Of a stretch of 33,705 nucleotides of DNA, positions 9,401 through 19,700 are shown in pieces. The stretch is from Chara braunii. Lineage: Eukaryota > Streptophyta > Charophyceae > Charales > Characeae. The notes under the pieces are model-generated. The model searched no databases. It saw only the letters and a list, made by a program, of their open reading frames with translations, and was not told the origin of the DNA. The stretch covers positions 384,928 to 418,632 of the forward strand of contig BFEA01000722.1 in assembly GCA_003427395.1 (NCBI GenBank). Reading direction: 5' to 3'. The translations under genes were made by a program, and so were the position numbers. The stretch's first letter is position 1; each line of letters opens with the position of its first letter.

Positions 9401-9888
9401 TCTGAGCTGATACCATGGCTCACTGGTGTTGAAGAAGTGTCACGGCAGCTATTTACCCCCCCCCTCCCCCCCGTCGGCGAGCGGCGAGCAGCGTGCGGCA
9501 AAACAACTATTTGTGCCCCCCCCTCCCCCGGGTGGTCGTGGGTGCTGCCGCCTGCGCACGTGGCTGGTATCTGGTGCCTATCTGCAGTGCCACGTGGCAG
9601 CTTGCTGTGGATCTTGAAGACCCCCCTGGCTAGGAGGCTGCACCATAGTGACATCCTGGTGGTTGATCAAGATCTCAGCCCACCCCATATTTTTTTTTAT
9701 TGCAGTGACATCAAGCCTGCAACATCTTGAAGGCGAAGATCTTGTGGATCTTGGTAGTGCTCTACTCTTCGCCACCCAAGAGCTTGGTATCACCATCTTA
9801 CCCACTAACCTACTCTCCCCCAACCCCTTTTCTCTCCCCCCATCATCTAATCATCCTTTCTAACCCTACCACTACTCCCTCCTCCTCC
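9401..9888. other. Stretch without genes; small C-run repeat and start of pyrimidine tract
   Basis: A short duplication (CTATTTACCCCCCCC at about 9450 and CTATTTGTGCCCCCCCC at about 9505) and a pyrimidine-rich run from about 9785 to 9888 are seen. The run resumes after the retrotransposon at 19245, so it is the insertion target of that element. Confidence 0.55.
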
Positions 9889-11165
9889 TGTGATGACCCG
9901 TCCAAACATGGATTGAAACACACGACCGATTTCTGAGTTTTGCCCATAGACTGAATGTCTTGCTGAGTTTCCCGCCTGCTACTAAGTCTATGTGTGCACG
10001 CTTGCTGGACTGCATGTCTGTCTGAGTATTGGTTGGCTTGAGTGTGTGTGTGGTTGTGCCTGTCTGAGTGCTGGTTGGCTTGAGTGTGTGTGTGGCCCAC
10101 GGGCACTTGCTCGTTCATTGGGCCCTCAGGGCCGGTACTTACCTGTGGCCGTGACATTGAGGGATTGCAGCAGGAAAAACACTCAAGTACCGGGTAGGCC
10201 GGTACCACACCCTGAAGAGGTAGATGTGCGGGTACTGGAGGCCGAGCAGAAGAAGACAAAAATGGCATTTTTAGAGGCCCAGTAGTTGTAGGTTAGGTCT
10301 AGGCGGATACCAGTCCAACAAGTCTGGGTTTAGGGCCTGTACGGGCAATATCAGAGTCTGCAATGATGTTTCCCTCCGAAAGGGAGGAGGTACCGGTTGC
10401 TTGGAAGGCCGAGCGGCCTGGAAGTCACCGCCCGAAGAGGTAAGCAGGCCGCTATATCTCCCAGCCGGGGGAAGAGCCCGGCCTCTTTTTCGGTGTGCAA
10501 GTTTGGCGACACACTGGTTGGAGCGCCGGTTGGAGCAGCGCTATCTAGGAGCAGCGCTGCTGGGGGAAGGAGAAGAACACGGAGGAGGAAGAAGGACAGG
10601 AAGGGGAGGAGCGCCTGGGGTACTTACCTGGCTATGGTGGCAGCCATCTTCATCACCTTGGTGGACGCTGCAGGAGGGAGTCCCCAACTGGGGAGAGCCA
10701 CACCAAGAAGCTTCAAGGCAGAGTTGGGCATGGCGGCCTGAGTGAAGCAGCCATAGCTGCTTTGGGTTGTCATTTGGGCATCTGGGCAAGGCCTAGTAGT
10801 CCGCCATAGCCTCGGCCTATGATGAGGAAGGGAGGAGGAGGCGGCCATGGCTATGGTGGACCTCAAGTGATGCCGGCGGTAGAAGAGGAACTCAGACATT
10901 GATTCTGGATCAGCCATTCAACATTGTATTATTATTTCTTGTATGAATAAGAGAAGGGGGAGATAAGGAGGAGGAGATTGTTATGCGAAGAAGAAGAGCC
11001 TTGTCATTTGTCTATGTTGGTGTACATCATCTTCTTCTTCTTTCTTACTTCTTCTTCTTCTTCTCATCCTCTCTCTCCTCTCAAGTTCATTCATGTCTTT
11101 CTGCAATTGTGCGGCATTGTAATATATGATGGATGTGTATCTCGAAATTGGCCAGGATCATAACA
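9889..11165 (+). repeat. 5' LTR, about 1277 bp
   Basis: It begins TGTGATGACCC, a start common in plant Ty3/gypsy LTRs, and ends CATAACA. It is matched by 18001-19244. In a sampled segment of about 295 bp (10624-10917 against 18703-18996) I count 11 mismatches. Elsewhere there are short indels, for example a 12-bp stretch near 10483 absent from the other copy. TG-rich repeats (GTTGGCTTGAGTGTGTGTGTG, about 10032 and 10075) lie near its start. An AATAA-like signal in TATGAATAAG (about 10944) precedes a TTC-rich 3' part. Confidence 0.92.
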
Positions 11166-11166
11166 T

Positions 11167-11178
11167 TGGTATCAGAGC
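11167..11178 (+). other. Primer-binding site for initiator Met-tRNA (12/12)
   Basis: TGGTATCAGAGC, one base after the LTR end, is the exact complement of the tRNA-iMet 3' end used to prime minus-strand DNA synthesis in many plant LTR elements. The 1.3 kb from here to the gag start at 12487 is untranslated leader with no recognised feature. Confidence 0.92.
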
Positions 11179-12486
11179 AGATTCTACTTGCTGGTGAGAG
11201 TTGACTTTGCTGCCCTAATCCTAACCTAAGTGGTTGAGGGCAACACGTAGGGTTAGGGTTGGTTGTTTAAGGGAAGTGGGGCAGCGTGGCTAAGGGAAGT
11301 TGCCCCCACCTGGTTAGGTCATGTGGGTTCGACATTGAACCTAACCAGGTTGCTTGAGAGTGAGATTAGGGTGGCGAGACATTTCGAGGAGACTTCATGC
11401 GACAATTTGAGAGAGGCGACAATGAGAGGCACTCGCACCTGGAATCTGATTCAAGGGAGACACTTGGCAACTTAAGGGTTGCCCTCAAGTAGGCGAGCTT
11501 GAGGGTCAGCAACCACTCAGCATCTACGAACTACAAGTTGCTACTTTGTTCTTCAACATCGACGGGGGATCCGGCGTTGCACTTGGGTGTTGGAGTCAGA
11601 CCCTCCTAGGAGATAGGACACTAGTGTAGGGGTAGCATTAGAGGGGTCATGAGGATCATATGAGAGGGGGGTGAGTTTTATTCATCTCGAAGCTCAAGGC
11701 CACTCAGGTAAGTGTCGTGCACCTACGGGATGCCCATGTATGTGTGCATGGTATGGTGGGTTACTCTGGTTTCTTTTGCTACTCCTCTGTGGTCTTGATT
11801 GTGTGATTGAATGTGTGTGATCTACCTACTCACCTGATGGATGGAAAATGAAGTATATTGATCCGAATGCCGAGTTTTTCTACAGTGCTTTGTCTTTTCA
11901 TCTCTGAACGGTTGTAGTCTGTAGGTTCTGCTGGAAGTTGAAATTTCATTTTTCGGTGTGGTAGAAATTGAATTGAGCCCATGTAGGACTCCTCTTGGTT
12001 GGGACCTGGTCGCGGCCTACGTGGGACCTCTGGGACCCAATGGGACCGGGCCCAAACAAGAAGAGCCCTTTGGACCCAAATCAGTTTGGCATTAGTCCAT
12101 TGTCTTCCTGACTGAGATCCAGAGTTTTATTCTTGTTGGTTAGGACACCCACTGCCGAGGGGATATCGACTGAGACGTTTCGCATGCTTTTGGTTGCACC
12201 GTCCGTGGCTTGACTCGCACCTTGTACACCACTCAATTCTCCATTGTTGCATTTAGTTACTCATTGTCTGATTTGCTGCATGGTCATAGAGCTGGTCAGA
12301 CTGGACCCGAGAGGACCTCGTATGCAGTCTGATTAGACTGGGTCGCTGGATCAGACCTCTCATGTGAAGTTGTTTGCTTATTCTTTGGTTTGCTGCTCTC
12401 TAAGTCCAAATGAAATGTCGCTCCGGCTAGGAGTTCTACCTTCTCGTCTCTGAGCTTTTCAGTCTGTTTCTCTGATTCCATTTTCG

Positions 12487-13209
12487 ATGGTCGTGGAGAC
12501 TCGCAACCAGAAAGAAGAGAGAGAGAGGAGGGAGAGAGAAAAGGAAGAGAGGGAAAGTAACCGTCTGGGGTGGGCAAGGACTGGGAAACAGAGTGTTCGT
12601 CCAAGCGAAAAGGGGAGTGTACTTCTTGAGAGTCTGATTGATTCTTTTGCTGATTGGCGCCTCTCCGATTCACCTGCCGACGACAACGGTCCGAAAATGG
12701 CCCAGCCACTGCTAACCTCATTCCAGTGGAAGGCCCTGTTGGATGCAGCCAGCAATGCAGAGAAATCGTATCTGCAAGCACTCTTAGATAGTGCCATCAA
12801 AAAGGAACAAGAGACAGAGAAGGAGAGGAAGGAATTGCTGTTGAAAAGTCAGGAGGCCATCTTGGAAACTGTCCCCTCGCTGACCAAAGAGCAGTGTGGG
12901 GAACAACTGCAGTCCATACTTACCGCTATCGTCCAAGTCCGAAGCCTTGAAGATCATACCACTCAGATCGCCGAAGTCTTCGCAAAGTTGCAGAAACTTC
13001 AAGAGGATCTGACTGAGATGACCGGCAAGTACCTTGACTTGACGATAGAGGTTGTTGCGCTGCGACAAGCCCAACCGGCCAATCCTCTTCCTTTACCCCC
13101 TGGTTCTGGAGCTGCAATTGAAACTAACTCTTACCCCTCTTACCGTATCTTCTTCTACTTCTTCCTTGAGTGTGATGGCAAACCCCTCGGGACCTGCAAC
13201 AGGTGCTGA
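12487..13209 (+). pseudogene. gag, N-terminal coiled-coil part
   Basis: From ATG 12487 the frame opens with MVVETRNQKEERERRE, a very charged Arg/Glu run. A long region of heptad-like helices follows (AEKSYLQALLDSAIKKEQETEKERKELLLKSQ and LEDHTTQIAEVFAKLQKLQEDL, in two separate blocks), then a Pro-rich linker (PLPLPPGSG). After about 13090 the frame turns into unlikely sequence and stops at 13209. The rest of Gag continues in the next frame from about 13090-13150, so one base has been gained (or two lost) there. Gag forms the particle that packages the element's RNA. Confidence 0.75.
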
Positions 13210-14200
13210 TTCCGTTGTTGCTATAACAAGCAACGAGGCAGAAAATTATGCAACGGCTGCAGCCTTAAGATCGGAACCAGCCGGTGCTGGTCCCAACTTC
13301 GCTGGTCCCTATGTGGACCGAAAGGCGGTACAAATACCGTATAAGTACGACGGCAAAGAGGACATCGAATCCTGGATCAGCTCCATGAGGGCATACTTTG
13401 AGGTGTTGGGTACCCAACCAGAGATCCAGTCCGTGATCATGGGAATGAATGTTGAGCCGGTTGTACGGGGCTTCTTAGAAGTCCAAGCTATGCGAGTCGA
13501 GGTCCCTAAGATAGAACTGACAAGGTGGCTTAAGGCCACCCTGGTTGCCTCCCTCGAGGAACTCCTCATTTCCCAATATATGGATCCACATGTTGCAGCA
13601 AGGGCAAGAAGCCAGCTTGATAAAATTAAACGCAGCAAGTGGATGGGCTCCATGAAAAGCCTGCAGACCTACCTCAGCAAAATGTTTGCTACACCCAGGT
13701 TAGAACTGACTGACCAATCTTGCTTGGATGTGGTCAAAGGCGCGGTTCCCACTAGTTTCACTAATCGCCTTGGCAGGGACTTCATTGGGGACACTGACTG
13801 GTTCACTCTTATGAAGGACATAATCAGTCTTGAGGCTATAGACCTCGTTTCCACAGCAGGCAACAAAAAGCCCATGGGCGGCAAGCGGTTCAAAGGCAGC
13901 AACCGTTTTGTTGTGCATGACCTACTGGAGGCTGAAGAAGAGGCCGATGCAGATGACCCCACTCTTGGTGGCGACCAAGAACAGGACACTGATACAGCCT
14001 GTTCGTCAGCCCATGAGTCTGACGCAAACCAAGAAGAAGAAAAATTCACCGCCTTTAAAAAAACTGCCAATACAAAGGGACCAAATCGGAATGCAGGGAA
14101 GAACTATGTCCAGCTTCCCAAGGGAGTCAAAATCCCAGCAAAACCGGAGGATGCGGCCACTAAACCGTGGGTCGATCTCCAGATCACTGAAAATGATTAG
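13090..14200 (+). pseudogene. gag, capsid-like core, ended by a premature TAG
   Basis: After a Ser/Thr-rich linker the frame encodes a retrotransposon gag core (VQIPYKYDGKEDIESWISSM, then ARARSQLDKI, SLQTYLSKMFATPRLELTDQ) and an acidic tail (AEEEADADDPTLGG). The TAG at 14198-14200 interrupts it, but the same frame continues after the stop into a CCHC zinc knuckle. The stop therefore lies inside the original gag. No ATG is needed at 13052, because the frame is the continuation of the 12487 ORF after a frameshift. Confidence 0.8.
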
Positions 14201-14299
14201 CGGGGAAGACTCAAGAAGGGGGTATGCCTACATTGCCAGAAACGGAACCATAAGATACAGGATTGCTATAGGCTGCAGGGAAACCAGACCCGGGCGTAG
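14201..14299 (+). pseudogene. gag zinc knuckle (CCHC), beyond the premature stop
   Basis: In the gag frame, CLHCQKRNHKIQDC (14225-14266) matches C-x2-C-x4-H-x4-C exactly, the nucleocapsid RNA-binding motif. The frame ends at TAG about 14297-14299. The pol frame (one base back) opens at 14269, so gag and pol overlap by about 30 bases in a -1 relation. Pol was probably made by a -1 shift here in the active ancestor (inference). Confidence 0.8.
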
Positions 14300-16125
14300 A
14301 GTCGATTTCAGCCCACTCTACAGCAAGGGAGATTGAATCTGATGCAAATCAACAGTCCTCCCATGAAACCCAATCATCTGCTGAAGCCAAGGCTGAAGTG
14401 TGTAATGTCTTGTATGTCGAGCCTTGGGAGGAGTCTGGGACGGTCGACTTCCACTACCACTTGGAGCATTGGGTTGAGATGAAACAGCAGCGTGCCCAAG
14501 GGATAGTGAAGTTGATCTTCTTCAAATTTCTCATAAACCACCACTATCTCCGTATCTTGATTGACTGTGGCGCGACTGCTAACTTTATGTCACCTCATGG
14601 GATACGCAAAGTGGGCTTGGGAATGAAGCAAGTGGCCTTGCAGAACCCTTGCCGAACCCAAGTTGGCAACAAAGAAGTTGTTTCCTCTACGCATGTAGTC
14701 AAAGGTGTGCGCACTACCTTTGACAAGGACAAAACTGTCACACATGCGTTGAACTTCTATGTCCTTGACAAGTGCCCCTTCAACGTTGTCCTTCGCTTGG
14801 GCTGGCTGCAGTCCCAATGCGAATGGACCAAGTGGAAGGAGTCACTTTTCATGGTCAAAGATGCTCAAGGGAACGAGCTCCCCGTGCTCCTGGATGAGAA
14901 GCATGAGTCCCCAATTACTTTTCTGAATGCTATGAAGTTCTGCAAGAAATGGCGCAAGCACAAAGAGGACGAACAATTGTATGTTGTCTTTGTTTGTCCT
15001 ACCGATGTGCCATCTACTTTTGCGGTTAATACCACTACTACTACGACTAGTGATTCTACTTCTAGCACCTCTACTTCTCTACCGTCTACTAGTCCAAATG
15101 ATCCTACTTCAGATTCGGTCGCCTCTATTCGCAACCTGCGACTTGATCTAGGTGATCCCTTTGCTGATCCTCCACCTCCAACGGTTCCACCAAACATCCA
15201 AAACCTACTCGATCAGTTCCCGGAAGCTCTGGCCGAGCCACGTGGAGTCCCCACGCGATCGGTCCGACACACCATCGAGTTGGTCAAGGGTGCTATTCCT
15301 CCAAAGGGGTGCGTATACCGAATGGGACCCGACGAGTTGGAGGAACTCCGGCGACAAATTAACGAAATGACTGACAAAGGCTGGATCAAGTCTAGTGAGT
15401 CTGAATTTGGTGCTACTGTTTTGTTTGTTCCAAGGAAAAGAGGCAAGCTTCGCATGTGTATTGACTATCGCAGTGTAAACCGCATCACAAGAAAGAACGT
15501 TTATCCATTGCCCCGCATAGATGACTTGCTTGATGCCGCAGGTGGGTGCAAGGTTTTTTCCAAGATCGATCTTAAATCTGGCTACCACCAGATTGAAGTC
15601 GATCCTGCGGACCAGCACAAGACTGCGTTCAAAACACGCGATGGGCTTTATGAGTTTACCGTAATGCCCTTCGGTCTCACGAACGCACCGGCCACCTTGC
15701 AAAGCCTCATGGACAAGGTCCTCCGCGAACAGATTGGCCGGTTCATGGTGGTATACCTCGATGATATACTAATCTTCAACAAATCCATGGAGGAACACCT
15801 CAAGCACCTCGAGGAAGTGCTCAATATCCTCAAGAAGACGCAACTCCATCTTAACCTAGAGAAATTTGAGTTTGGGAAGGATAGCGTCATCTATCTTGGG
15901 CATCGGTTGTCTGCTGCAGGCTTAGACCCTGAGGCAACCAAGGTTGAAGTCATACGCAATTGGCCTCAGCCCGCGAACATCTGCGAACTGCGCTCTTCCC
16001 TTGGTCTCGCGTCGTACTACCGAAAGTTTGTGCCCCGCTTCTTTATTATTGCTCGCCCGTTATCCCGGTTAACAAGTAAGAATGTTCCCTACTCTTGGGG
16101 ACACCGCATGCAAGGACGCCTTTGA
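14269..16125 (+). pseudogene. pol: protease and reverse transcriptase
   Basis: The frame is open from 14269. Aspartic protease is shown by LIDCGATANFMS (about 14557-14592), with Asp-Cys-Gly in place of the usual Asp-Ser/Thr-Gly, and by the hydrophobic NVVLRLGWL. A Thr/Ser linker follows (about 15030-15115). Reverse transcriptase contains LRMCIDYRSVN, YPLPRIDDLL, FSKIDLKSGYHQIEV, MPFGLTNAPAT, the catalytic YLDD (15753-15764) and YLGHRLSAAGL. The frame is lost after LTSKNVPYSW at a GGGG run (16097-16100) and runs to a stop at 16125. The RNase H continues one frame on. All key RT residues are present. Confidence 0.92.
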
Positions 16126-16843
16126 AGCTTTGAAAGAAGCATTGGTGAGTTACCTTGTACTCCGCATTGCAGGTCCCAAACTGACATTCGTAGTTACTAC
16201 GGATGCAAGCCAGTATGGGATTGGCGCAGTGCTGCAACAAGATGACGACGATAGCTTGTGGTCGCTCGAATTCTACAGCAGATGCATGCCCAGCGTAAAG
16301 GTAGCCACTTCCACCTACATGCACGACCTCTATGCTCTGCGTATGGCTTTGGACCATTGGAAGCACTATCTTTTGGGATGCCACTTCAAAGTGTTCTCGG
16401 ATCATGAGATTCCGAAGTGGATCAAGGAGCAAACTACCCTGTCCCCTACGTTACTTCGCTGGTTCCATGAAATTGACATTTTTGACTTTGAGTTGAAACA
16501 CAAAAAGGGTTGTTATAATCGAGTCGCTGACGCATTGTCTCGCCACCCTGAGTACATGACTTGCCTTGTGAAATCCTACGACCTCCGAAAGAAACTGAAG
16601 GAGGAACTCGTAGAGCATACAGCCAAGGATCCGGAACTTAGTCCCATCCTTGAGCGGTTGCGGGCTGATCCTAGTAGTCAGCCTGATTTTCACGAATATG
16701 GAGGACTGATTTTCCGTCGCTACGGGAACCACGACCGCTTGTGTGTGCCCAACCATGAGCCTCTCCACACGCACTTTCTGGATTTGGCTCATGGCCGGAG
16801 CGGACACTTCGAAGACGTACGCAAATTTGCTGAGACAGTTTGA
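16101..16843 (+). pseudogene. pol: RNase H and integrase zinc-binding start
   Basis: After the frame change the sequence continues DTACKDAFEALKEAL, then RNase H motifs TTDASQYGIGAVL (first Asp), HDLYALRMAL (Asp where Glu is usual), FKVFSDHE and RVADALSRHPE. A linker leads to the integrase HHCC-like domain start (HTHFLDLAHGRSGH). The frame breaks near 16815-16830, and the zinc-binding domain goes on in the third frame (ANLLRQFDWPDMKG, CQRIKPC). RNase H would remove the RNA strand during cDNA synthesis. It belongs to the same pol as the frame before it. Confidence 0.88.
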
Positions 16844-17415
16844 TTGGCCTGACATGAAAGGGACTGCCGAAAAGTTTGTGACTGAATATCAAGTTTGTCA
16901 ACGAATCAAACCATGCAGACAAAGCCCATGGGGCTGCTCACACCCCTTCCCATTCCCGAAGGTCCCGGGGAGTCCGTCTCCATCAACTTCACCGGCTTGG
17001 GAAAGGTAAGTAAGAACAACTACTCACAAGTCATGGTGATTGTTGACCGTTTCTCTAAGTTCCTTAATCTGACTCCTTTGCCATCTCACACTCCAACAGA
17101 ACTAGTGATCCGTGAGTTCCAACAGAAGTACATTTTGCAGTACGGAACCCCGAAGACTCTTGTGAGCGATCGGGATCCGCGCTTCATTAGTACTGAATGG
17201 AAGGACTTCATATCTCAACTAGGGATCAGACTGTGTATGACATCTGGCCGACACCCCGAAGCCAATGGTTTGGCTGAGGAGATCAACTAGACTGTGTTTC
17301 AACTTCTTCGCGCCTTCATTATTCCGGATTAGGAAACATGGGATGAAGAGTTGTATTCCGTGAGGGGTTGCACAACAACTCCATCCATTCCGCCACCGGC
17401 ATGACACCCAACAGG
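16820..17415 (+). pseudogene. pol: integrase core, with two TAG stops and a changed catalytic position
   Basis: The zinc-binding C-x2-C-like half (YQVCQRIKPC) is in frame 3. The core returns to frame 2 at about 16930 with GESVSINFTGLGK, YSQVMVIVDRFSKFL, LVSDRDPRF (second Asp) and the final Glu region in EANGLAEEIN. The first catalytic Asp, expected in the S-x-D-F position, is Asn (AAC), which should abolish strand transfer. Stops at 17288-17290 and 17330-17332 both stand where Gln (CAG) is expected. A further frame change near 17360 leads to NNSIHSATGMTP. The stretch from 17400 to 17507 is poorly preserved. Confidence 0.88.
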
Positions 17416-17507
17416 GTCAGATCCGTAATCCACTCTCCTACCTATTCCCTGAACAGCCAACTGGCTTAACACCCGGCAGGTCTGGCTTTAGGGCCAAGTA
17501 TGATCGC

Positions 17508-18000
17508 TTGCTCAAAGTTGCCATTGCAACAATGACCAAGCGACAGCACGCCATGATCCATCATGCAAACAAAAGGCGCCGACCGTCGGATATTCAGGTA
17601 GGAAGCTATGTCTGGGTCAAGATGTCTGAATTTTCACAAGAAGAGGGTGTCTCTCGTAAACTTTTCCCACTCTACTATGGTCCGTGGAAAATTTTGGATG
17701 TGGTTGGCGAAGATCACTTTGGCCCTTCGTACGTAGTTGATGTGCCAGCCCATCTGCGCACATACCCCGTGTTCCATGCATCAAAACGATACCTCCACCA
17801 TGACGCTAAGACGTTCGATTATCGCGAAGACATGATCCCTCGTGCAATCAAAGGCGGGCATGAGATAGACAAAATTAAATAACACGTAGGGAAAGAACAC
17901 AATAGACAGTACCAGGTTCACTTCATGTATCACCCGTTGGACGATCTGTACTGGATTTCCAAGCACGAACTGCTACGCAGCGCACCACTGAATGCCTTGC
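17508..18000 (+). pseudogene. pol: integrase C-terminus and chromodomain-like tail
   Basis: The frame carries the GPY/F-like integrase tail (VGSYVWVKMS, KLFPLYYGPWKIL, FGPSYVVDVP, YPVFHASK), ending at TAA 17880-17882. The same frame reopens with RQYQVHFMYHPLDDLYWISK and HELLRSAP. This resembles the chromodomain consensus (Q-Y-x-V-x-F ... W ... L-L-x-x-A-P), so the element is best placed with chromovirus-like Ty3/gypsy elements. The aromatic-cage positions are only partly kept. The tail runs straight into the truncated 3' LTR at 18001 with no polypurine tract between. Confidence 0.75.
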
Positions 18001-19244
18001 TGAAACACACGACTGATTTCTGAGTTTTGCTCATAGACCGAATGCCTTGCTGAGTTTCCCGCCAACTACTAAGTCTGTGTGTGCACGTTTGCTGGACTGC
18101 ATGTCTATCTGAGTGTTGGTTGGCTTGAGTGTGTGTGTGGTCGTGCGTGTCTGAGTGCTGGTTGGCTTGAGTGTGTGTGTGGCCCGCACGGGCACTTGCT
18201 CGTTCATTGGGCCCTTAGGGTCGGTACTTAGCTGTGGGCCTGTGGCCGTGACATTGAGGGATTGCAACAGGAAAAACACTCAAGTAGCGGGTAGGCCGGT
18301 ACCACACCCTGAAGAGGTAGATGTGCGGGTATTGGAGGCCGATCAGAAGAAGAAAAAAGTGGCATTTTTAGAGGCCCAGTAGTTGTAGGTTAGGTCTAGG
18401 CAGATACCAGTCCAACCAGTCTGGGTTTAGGGCTTGTATGGGCAATATCAGAGTCTGCAATGATGTTTCCCTCCGAAAGGGAGGAGGTACCGGTTGCTTG
18501 GAAGGCCGAGAGGCCTGGAAGTCACTGCCGAAGAGGTAAGCAGGCCGCTATTTCTCCCAGTTGGGCGAAGAGCCCGACCTGCAAGTTTGTCGACACACTG
18601 GTTGGAGCTGGAGCAGCGCTATCCAGGAGCAGCGCTACTGGGGGAAGGAGAAGGACACGTAGGAGGAAGAAGGACAGGAAGGGGGAGGAGCGACAGGGGT
18701 ACTTACCTGGCTATGGTGGCAGCCATCTTCATCACCTTGGTGGGCGCTGCAGCAGGGAGTCCCCAACTGGGGAGAGCCACACCAAGAAGCTTCAAGGTAG
18801 AGTTGGGCATGGCGGCCCGAGTGAAGCAACCATAGCTGCTTTGGGTTGTCCTTTGGGCATCTGGGCAAGGCCTAGTAGTCCGCCATAGACTCGGCCTATG
18901 ATGAGGAAGGGAGGAGGAGGAGGCCATGGCTATGGTGGACCTCAAGTGATGCCGGCAGTAGAAGAGGAACTCGAACATTGATTCTGGATCAGCCATTCAT
19001 CATTGTATTATTATTTCTTGTATGAATAAGAGAAGGGGGAGATAAGGAGGAGGAGATTGTTGGGCGAAGAAGAAGAGCCTTGTCATTTGTCTATGTTGGT
19101 GTACATCATCTTCTTCTTCTTTCTTACTTCTTCTTCTTCTTCTAACCCTCTCTCTCCTCTCAAGTTCATTCATTTCTTTCTGCAATTGGGCGGCATTGTA
19201 CTATCTGATGGATGTGTATCTCGAAATTGGCCAGGATCATAACA
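18001..19244 (+). repeat. 3' LTR, lacking its first 25 bp
   Basis: It aligns with 9914-11165 of the 5' LTR from TGAAACACACGAC to CATAACA. The first 25 bp (TGTGATGACCC to GGAT) are absent. Just before the junction, ACTGAATGCCTTGCTGA (17987-18003) nearly repeats ACCGAATGCCTTGCTGA (about 18037-18053) inside the LTR. This microhomology probably guided the deletion. Confidence 0.9.
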
Positions 19245-19660
19245 CTCCTACCTCCCTCTTCACTCATCTTCCACAACCCTTTTCCTCTCCTCTCCTCCCC
19301 ACTCACCATCTTCTACTAATCTCATCCACTCCTCTCCACCTTTTCCATATCCTTCTCTCCCATTCTTCCACCCTCCTCTCCCTCTTCCCCCCCAACTACA
19401 CCCGATCATCTCCCCCATCTCCCACTTCACTCTTTTTCTCTCTCTCACCTATTTATCTCTTTCTTCATCACTCTTTCATCCCCCTCCCCCCCCAACTTCG
19501 AATTTTTCGAATTCTCTTCCTTTGTCTTTCTCTTTGATTTAAATCTCTTCTTTTTTTTCCCAAAAATTCGAATTATCTTATTCCCCACCTTCTTTTCTCA
19601 TTTTCTGATTTCTTTTACTTCATTTTTTAATTTGTTCTGAAAATTTGAATTTGTTTGCGG
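19245..19660. other. Polypyrimidine-rich tract (right part of the insertion target)
   Basis: The plus strand is almost only C and T for about 350 bp, then T/A-rich with several TTCGAA palindromes (about 19498, 19507 and 19567). Together with 9785-9888 it formed one long pyrimidine tract before the retrotransposon came in. No genes. Confidence 0.7.
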
Positions 19661-19700
19661 CACCCTCAAATCTGATTAGTACTTAGTCATTCTTGCTTTC

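Larger units (their letters stand above)
9889..19244 (+). mobile_element. Ty3/gypsy LTR retrotransposon with chromodomain-like tail, nearly full length, inactivated
   Basis: Two LTRs in the same direction (9889-11165 and 18001-19244) enclose a tRNA-iMet primer-binding site, gag with a CCHC zinc knuckle, and pol in the order protease, reverse transcriptase, RNase H, integrase, chromodomain-like. That order is the Ty3/gypsy one. LTR outer ends are TGTGATGACCC and CATAACA. A candidate 5-bp target duplication CTCCT lies at 9885-9889 and 19245-19249. It overlaps the first LTR base by one, and the flank is repetitive, so it is not certain. The body carries at least three in-frame stops and five frame changes, and the 3' LTR has lost its first 25 bp and the polypurine tract. 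It therefore cannot move by itself. It is inserted in a polypyrimidine tract inside the host intron, in the same direction as the host gene. Confidence 0.92.

Noticed and set aside
10624-18996. Selected antisense protein in the LTRs
   Set aside because: The two copies differ mostly by amino-acid replacements, as expected for neutral drift, so it is not listed as a gene.
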